In this document: piece after piece, positions 58,451-64,000 of the stretch | Layout: every line of letters begins with the position of its first letter | Position numbering within the stretch: the first letter of the stretch is position 1 | Source: Erythrophleum ivorense | Lineage: Eukaryota; Streptophyta; Magnoliopsida; Fabales; Fabaceae | Reading direction: 5' to 3' | Length of the DNA stretch: 64,000 nucleotides | NCBI GenBank assembly: GCA_026724425.1 | Contig: JAIUCV010000001.1 | Span: forward strand, 14,304,556-14,368,555 | The notes under the pieces: model-generated | Database searches by the model: none | Seen by the model: only the letters and a program-made list of their open reading frames with translations | What the model was told of the DNA's origin: nothing | Program-made: the position numbers and the translations under genes

Positions 58451-61400
58451 ATGGCCATCAAGAGCACGGCTTTCTCTCCCTTACTATCCTTCCTCTCGTT
58501 ATCTTCACTGATAATGGCTTCGCAATCTTATCCTTTGAACACCGTTTATACGAGAGGTAAAATTCCTTTTTTTTCTGTAATTTTCATTCTTTGTGGATTT
58601 TCCAAGTGGTCTTCTTTTCACTTCACTCCTTTCTGTTTCTGTATTCCAATTTTGTAGGATGGAAACCCTCTAGATGTAAGCGAAGCAATTCCAATGTTTC
58701 TGTAAGTATCTTCCCCCCCCCCCCCCCCCCCGGGGACCCCCCCTTCTTTTCTTTACTTTGAAAATTTTGCGCAGTTTCTCTTGTACCCAGTAGTAATTAT
58801 CCGGAAATTTCCTATGGGAATGCTCCGAATAGCTGAATTTGGCGAGCTCACTTCAATTTTGCTTTTTTGGGCTTCAATTGATGCCCATATTTGCCCTTAT
58901 CTTAAATTTGAGTGGTTAGTGATGATAATAAAGAAAGGGGAAATACATTTGGAAAAGAAAACCTAACCAAATGCTGACAAGAAAAGATAGAGTTCAAACA
59001 TGTCCCTTATTAAGCACTACAACTAAGCATGCTTGCACCAAGATTAAGCCAACAAGTTCTTCAGATTTTAAATATAACTCTGGATGCCAGGTCACTCAGT
59101 CTTGAGTAAATTGAATTCTTGGTTCTCCAAAAATATACCTTGTCTTAATTTAGTCTTTCCAAAGATTAAATGTCTCATTTTAGTCCTTCAAAGATTATTT
59201 TTATTTAAAAATGGTCCTCAAGTTAACACTATTAACAGATAATCAAGGAGATAGGTGACATGGCCTAACGGTACAAGGCATGTGGCCATTAATTGCTTGT
59301 GTGGCCATCAAAATGTTCCATAAGCACTTCTCCAAAGTGTGAGTTTTGTATTTTCCAAGAGTGCTAAAGTAGTGTTTTGGTAGTGGCATAAGCAGTGCCG
59401 GATTTAATGTGTGGATCATTTTAAAACAGAAATAATTTTTTGAGGATTAAAATGAGATGCATAATCTTTAAGGGATCAAATTGGGACAAGATGTGTATTT
59501 GGAGGACCAAAAATTCAATTCACTCTTAATTCTTTCTTCATGTGCTTTTACTATCCCGCATAAGGGCACATTGTATCGCATTTCTTTATCCTATGTTGGT
59601 ACTTGACAGTGGTGTATCTAATTCAAACTTTTAGTATTATAAATTTAATTTTGAAAATTTGATTTCTGATATTTAGTTCCATTTTCCTTCCAATATAACA
59701 AAATTGGAGGTACCCTGCATATTGTTTTGAGATAAAATTTTACATACCAGGATAGTCGTTGCGTATAAAAGTTCATCCAAGCATTGAATCTCTTATTTTG
59801 CATTATTTCTGCATTGCAATGGGATATCTGAAGCATGTTTTCAACTTCAGTTGTTGACTAGGTTCACAGATGTTCCATAAGACGCTTTGTCATGCATAAT
59901 GAAATTTCCCAGTTGATCTTAGTACGAATGGCTCGAAGGATAAGAGCGAGATCAATTTTGGTGTATGTGATGGATGACATGAAAATAAAAATATAGCAAA
60001 TGATAGTTCTAGATTGCATGTACTGGAGAAAAGAGAATTCATAAGCCTGAGCTGGTTTATTTTTAAGAATTCACATATTCAGCTATTGTCAGTTGAGAAG
60101 CATCACAATGATACATATGATGGATTCAAATCAAGGATGAGATCTTACCTTCATCAGGGTTAGCAGAATTTAGATATATATATATATATCTACAGGGAGC
60201 GTTAGGACATTAGAAGAAAAGAATGTAGCTCCCATAATCCTCAAGATCGCATGCTGAATTGTATATGACATAAATTCAATTCATTTTCTTAAAGTATTAT
60301 TCGTGTGGCTTTGCTTTTATTTAATTTTTATATATTTTTTAGAATTTCTAAAAAACTCACATTGCTCTATATCTTTTTTCCTTTTTAAAAAACATCTTCC
60401 AGAAGCTATGAAATTATTGAAAGCAATGCTTCTCTAGTACAGATTTAGAAAACTTAATTTTTTGTTTTCTATTATTTTCAGTGCAACTTGACAGTAATTC
60501 ATCTCCTATTCATGAAGTTAGCAGGAACTGCTTTGTTTATTTCTCCTTGATACAGAATGATTCCGTTTGCCTTTAACTTGAGTGTCAATATGAAGTTGTA
60601 TTTGGTACTTAAAGGATATAATTTATCACTTATAGCCATTTATGAAATTCACTTTTTTTTGAAAAAGATGTTGCCAAAGAAGCGTGGATACAAGACAAAG
60701 TTTTCATAACTGATTATCTTTTGTCTATTTTTTGAATTACGTCAAATTCAAATGCAAATCTTAGATTACATTCAATTTAATGGTTATATATGTCAAATCA
60801 GTTATACTTTTTGTATTATGTAAATCTAAAACTTATGCTTCAGTATATAAGCCATTTTCCCCCTGTTTTGGTAGACAAGTAAAAGTTTGTTAATGGCCAC
60901 AGCTTACTTCATAGGATATGTTACTTGAATGACCTCTGAAATAGAGAATTGTTCTGCTTTTGCACTTCAGGGGACCATGTTCTGCTCCACACCATTAATC
61001 TGACATTTCAAATGTTGTAGGAAAGATCAAGGTTTCCCACCAAAAGAGCTGTAAATGGAGGTTCTCGAATTGTGCAATGTAGTGCAGGCGCTAAATTTTT
61101 GACACTGGATGCAGCAGCAAGTTCACCGACGGCCTCTTTTGATTCAGATGCAGTTTTGAATACTCTAAAGCTCACCACAACAGAAACAACACATGCATTT
61201 ACTCCTAAAAATTTCAACATGAGGTTGGTTCTTGCTGATTTGGATCCTGCTACTGCAAAGCTGGCAATTGGGTTTCTAGGTCCCTTTCTGTCAGCCTTTG
61301 GTTTTCTGTTTATCTTGAGAATAGTCATGTCCTGGTACCCAAAACTTCCTGTGGGAAAGTTTCCATATGTGATAGCTTATGCTCCCACTGAGCCACTTCT

Positions 61401-61542
61401 TGTTCAAACCCGCAAATTGATCCCTCCCCTTGCTGGTGTGGACGTGACTCCTGTGGTTTGGTTCGGATTCATCAGTTTTCTTAATGAAATATTAGTTGGT
61501 CCTCAAGGATTACTTGTTCTCCTTTCTCAACAAATCAATTAG
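58451..61542 (+). CDS. YLMG1: YlmG/YGGT family protein, chloroplast (YLMG1-like)
   Basis: Three exons join in frame: 58451-58556, 58658-58701 and 61021-61542, giving 223 aa. The N-terminus (MAIKSTAFSPLLSFLSLSS) is Ser/Ala-rich like a plastid transit peptide. The conserved YGGT domain holds two membrane helices, about residues 130-154 (LAIGFLGPFLSAFGFLFILR) and 194-217 (PVVWFGFISFLNEILVGPQG), separated by YPKLPVGKFPYVIAYAPTEP and the signature RKLIPPLAGVDVTPVVW. The match to Arabidopsis YLMG1 proteins is strong. These are plastid membrane proteins; YLMG1-1 has been linked to nucleoid distribution in chloroplasts and is related to cyanobacterial YlmG and to CCB3. Intron 2 is about 2.3 kb and holds an unusual poly-C tract and a foldback MITE. 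No damage to the coding sequence was seen. Confidence -1.
58713..58743. repeat. Poly-C tract in YLMG1 intron 2
   Basis: Nineteen C, then GGGGA, then seven C, starting 11 bp after the exon 2 donor. Nothing similar occurs elsewhere in this AT-rich window. It may be a real homopolymer or a sequencing/assembly artefact. Confidence -1.
59104..59525. mobile_element. Foldback MITE with long inverted repeats
   Basis: The left arm (GAGTAAATTGAATTCTTGGT, then CTTGTCTTAATTTAGTC and CTCATTTTAGTCC) pairs with the complement of the right arm (GAGTGAATTGAATTTTTGGT, CTTGTCCCAATTTG, CTCATTTTAATCC) over roughly 100 bp per side. The long arms suggest a Mutator-like MITE. A clean target-site duplication was not identified. 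It lies in intron 2 of YLMG1 and has no coding content. Confidence -1.
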
Positions 61543-63389
61543 CTTACATTTATGGGATTGTGCATGAACACATAGTTTCCCTTCTCATTCTTGTAATTGG
61601 ATGTATGAGTGTAAAATTTTGGTCATCATGTTGGGCTAGGGGCTTCAGTATAGATAGAAGTAAGGGCTTATGAGAAGGTGGTGTGAAGTGTTTAAAATGT
61701 CTCTTAAGTTTATTGCTTCTCAGTTTGTATCATTGACTCTAGTATTCATACTCACTCAGCACCATAGAATTCTTCACTGTACACATAAAATATCAAGCAT
61801 AATGGGCATGTAGTGTTACTTTGGAATCATTAATATAAGGGATGGAAAGATGTTTTTGTTTTCATTTCTACGTGCCGTATTAATAATTTCTTTAAATTTC
61901 AATGACAACTATTATAAAAAGAAACTATTAATAACTTTAAAAAATTATAAATCATTTTATTATTTGCAATTTAAAACCATAGCCATATAATGTTATTGGA
62001 TAAAATGGCAAATTTTCTAGAAAAGAATGATTTTGTAATTACTATAATTGGCACCTATTCAAATTTTGTAATTTGAAATCCATTATTTTGTTTTATTTTT
62101 TTAATACTATTCATCATCCTAAAACCATATGAAAAATCATTAAGCAATTTAAAAGAGAAAACTATCTTAATATAAACACTGTTAGAGCTACATTGCAATT
62201 GCCACCTTTAATTTTTAAAAATTTGTATGCATGTAGTGTTAAAATTTGATATTATTACTCCATACATTTTTTGACATTTTGAACCCAATAAACTTATTGA
62301 ATCTACAAATACAAATGTTTTTTTTTTTAATTATTGGGCATTTTAATTTGAATCTACTAAACTCCAATATATATATATATTTGTTATATATATATTGTTC
62401 TTCTTTTTCTTTATTTCTTTTCTCTCTTATTTTCTTATTTTTTGTCTTTATCTTTCTTCTTCTTTTCCTAATTTTTCTCTTTTTTTTTTTTATATTACCC
62501 TTAACTTTAGTTTAGATTTTATACACTAGTTCTTCTCTCTCCATCACGTTGCCTCTTACCCAATATTTTTTTCTTGTAATTTTTAGCTTGTTCATCTTTC
62601 ATGTTCTTTGCACATCTTACTCTGTTTCTTTATGTCCAAATTGTGTTTTGTAAATATAGTATTTTCAGAATACAAGTTTTTTGATTAGTTGTTGGATAAA
62701 ATGGTATTTATAATGCTATGTAAATATAGTTTTTTTAATTAACAATTATAAATTTTTATGTTTTATTAGATTTTTTTTATAATAGTTTGAGTTATTTATT
62801 GAATTATTATAATGTATTCAATAATGGTGTATTTTCTTAATAATATCTTTGTTATGCATTATATTATTTGAGTAAATAATTATATCTTTGTGAGTATTTG
62901 AATAGTGAAATTATTGATATTAATATGAAAAATAATTTTTGGTACATTATTTATTTAACTTTCATTTGTTTCTAGATTTAAATTTCATTTTGTTTGATAC
63001 AGAAATTAAAAAAAATTATTTAAGATATATATTATGAAAATATAAATCTTTAAAATAGAATATAAAATAACTTGTTTTTTCCAAAAAAAAAAATTCGCCG
63101 CCATAAATAAGTGGTGTTGGAACCGGTTTAGATCAAATACGGACAAATGTCCAACTTGATGCTTCCTGTGTTGCCTTTGATTTTAGCATATTCTTGAAAA
63201 ATTGAGAATGGATAAGCCATGCAAGGACCGCACAAGGAAGGTTGTGGCGCTTCTCTCTACTTTCTTCAATAAAATTGAGGTAGGAACTCCTCCTCTGGTT
63301 ACAGAACAAGCTCCTGCAAAATTCCATTCCATTCATTTCATCGCCACACTCACTCGCTGTAACCATACAGCAGAATCCTCTGACTACAA
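61543..63389. other. Intergenic DNA between YLMG1 and the ABC1 kinase gene
   Basis: The first 150-250 bp are probably the YLMG1 3' UTR. The rest is A/T-rich, with a (TA)n tract near 62370-62396 and a pyrimidine-rich stretch at 62397-62515 that produces a spurious leucine/phenylalanine-rich frame. The final 200 bp before 63390 are less AT-rich and are likely the promoter and 5' UTR of the kinase gene. Confidence -1.
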
Positions 63390-64000
63390 ATGCTCATCCA
63401 TCCTTCTCTTGCTCTCTCATCCTTTCCCGCCACTCTCAAACCCCACTCCCCTTCTTCTCTATTCCCCAACCAATGCAGTTCCTCTCTGCCCTTTCAGTTT
63501 CTTCCTCTTTCCCCTCATCCCCACCAAACTTCTGGGATCCACCGATCCGGCATATGTGCTGCCACCTCCGCCGGTGGTGGAGGTGGTGAAGTCGACACCT
63601 TCACGGCAAAGTCTGGTTACCTCTTCGACCTCAGCACCCCTGAGGCAGACTCTCTGGCTGAATACAGCATATCCAAGATCGCCGCCATTTATAGGAGAAA
63701 GCCTTTGATTGTTTTTCGCCGGTTGTTTCAGATAGGAACTACTTTTGGCAAGTGGTTTGGCCTCCGTTACATCGACAGACTGATGGAGCGGTCTGATGAA
63801 ATGTTTGAGGTTTGTAAATTTTATTTTATGCAAAATTGGCTAATTTGCAGTATGTTTCTGATGGAGAGATTGCATTTTCATTATTACAATAGGACAAAAA
63901 ATTTTGAAGCTTATGATTTGCGGTTGCATTGACAAGCACGGTGTGTTTTATTTTAATTTTTACTCGTAGGTTAGAGCTGCAGAACTCAGGAACATATTGG
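63390..64000 (+). CDS. ABC1-family atypical kinase (ABC1K), chloroplast-type, 5' part
   Basis: Exon 1 (63390-63809, 140 codons) ends at GAG|GTTTGT. Exon 2 begins at 63970 after CTCGTAG and runs off the window. The N-terminus is Ser/Pro-rich (MLIHPSLALSSFPATLKPHS), consistent with a plastid transit peptide. The mature part reads EADSLAEYSISKIAAIYRRK, RLFQIGTTFGKWFGLRYIDR, MERSDEMFE|VRAAELRNIL, the usual lead-in to the ABC1/UbiB kinase domain of plant ABC1K proteins. The catalytic domain lies beyond the edge, so kinase motifs cannot be checked and the paralogue cannot be named. Plant plastid ABC1Ks act in plastoglobules or envelopes on prenyl-lipid metabolism and stress responses. The start at 63390 is chosen because it gives the transit-like peptide in frame; a longer overlapping frame at 63202-63708 is out of frame with the domain. 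Confidence -1.

Noticed and set aside
63202..63708. 168-codon frame overlapping the ABC1 kinase start
   Set aside because: It is in a different frame from the recognised ABC1 sequence and spans the likely 5' UTR.

Overview
The window is nuclear DNA of a flowering plant, most likely a eudicot. It is AT-rich, its genes have introns with GT..AG borders, and it carries plant-type laccase, YLMG1 and ABC1-kinase genes together with plant CACTA, Ty3/gypsy, RTE and Stowaway-type elements. The species cannot be named from the sequence.

Layout. 1-1.1 kb: decayed plant-mobile-domain (PMD) gene, open at the left edge. 5.8-8.6 kb: internally deleted Ty3/gypsy element on the minus strand. 10.8-13.1 kb: six-exon laccase (568 aa) with all four copper motifs. 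16.2-53.7 kb: a block of nested transposons. 54.2-55.9 kb: a broken second laccase matching the first in upstream region, exons and intron positions. 58.45-61.54 kb: three-exon YlmG/YGGT chloroplast protein gene. 63.39 kb to the right edge: start of an ABC1-type kinase gene.

The transposon block resolves into layers through target-site duplications (TSDs) I could read by eye. CACTA-gamma (16215-40220, TSD CTT) contains solo LTR A (16301-19038, TSD ATTAA) and CACTA-alpha (20053-36854, TSD TAA). CACTA-alpha has 15-bp terminal inverted repeats, a long subterminal array, a TNP2-type transposase and a second En/Spm-type gene, both broken only by stop codons. It also holds a 5'-truncated RTE LINE and solo LTR E (34104-36595, TSD TTTTT). 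CACTA-beta (40346-53717, TSD GTT) contains solo LTRs B (TSD AAAAA), C (TSD CAATG) and D (TSD AGCAT/AACAT) and a short CACTA-like element (52283-53460, TSD TGA). No intact LTR retrotransposon is present; all five LTRs in the block are solo. Removing CACTA-gamma and CACTA-beta brings the two laccases to about 3.5 kb apart, so they look like a local tandem duplication later pushed apart.

The active gene content is ordinary: a probable extracellular oxidase, a plastid membrane protein and a plastid-type kinase. I found no convincing unknown biological system. The least explained signals are perfect SalI-centred palindromes on both sides of the TNP2 gene, the higher-order structure of the subterminal array, the Gly-to-Cys change with a weak splice donor in the laccase, and transposase decay by nonsense codons alone.
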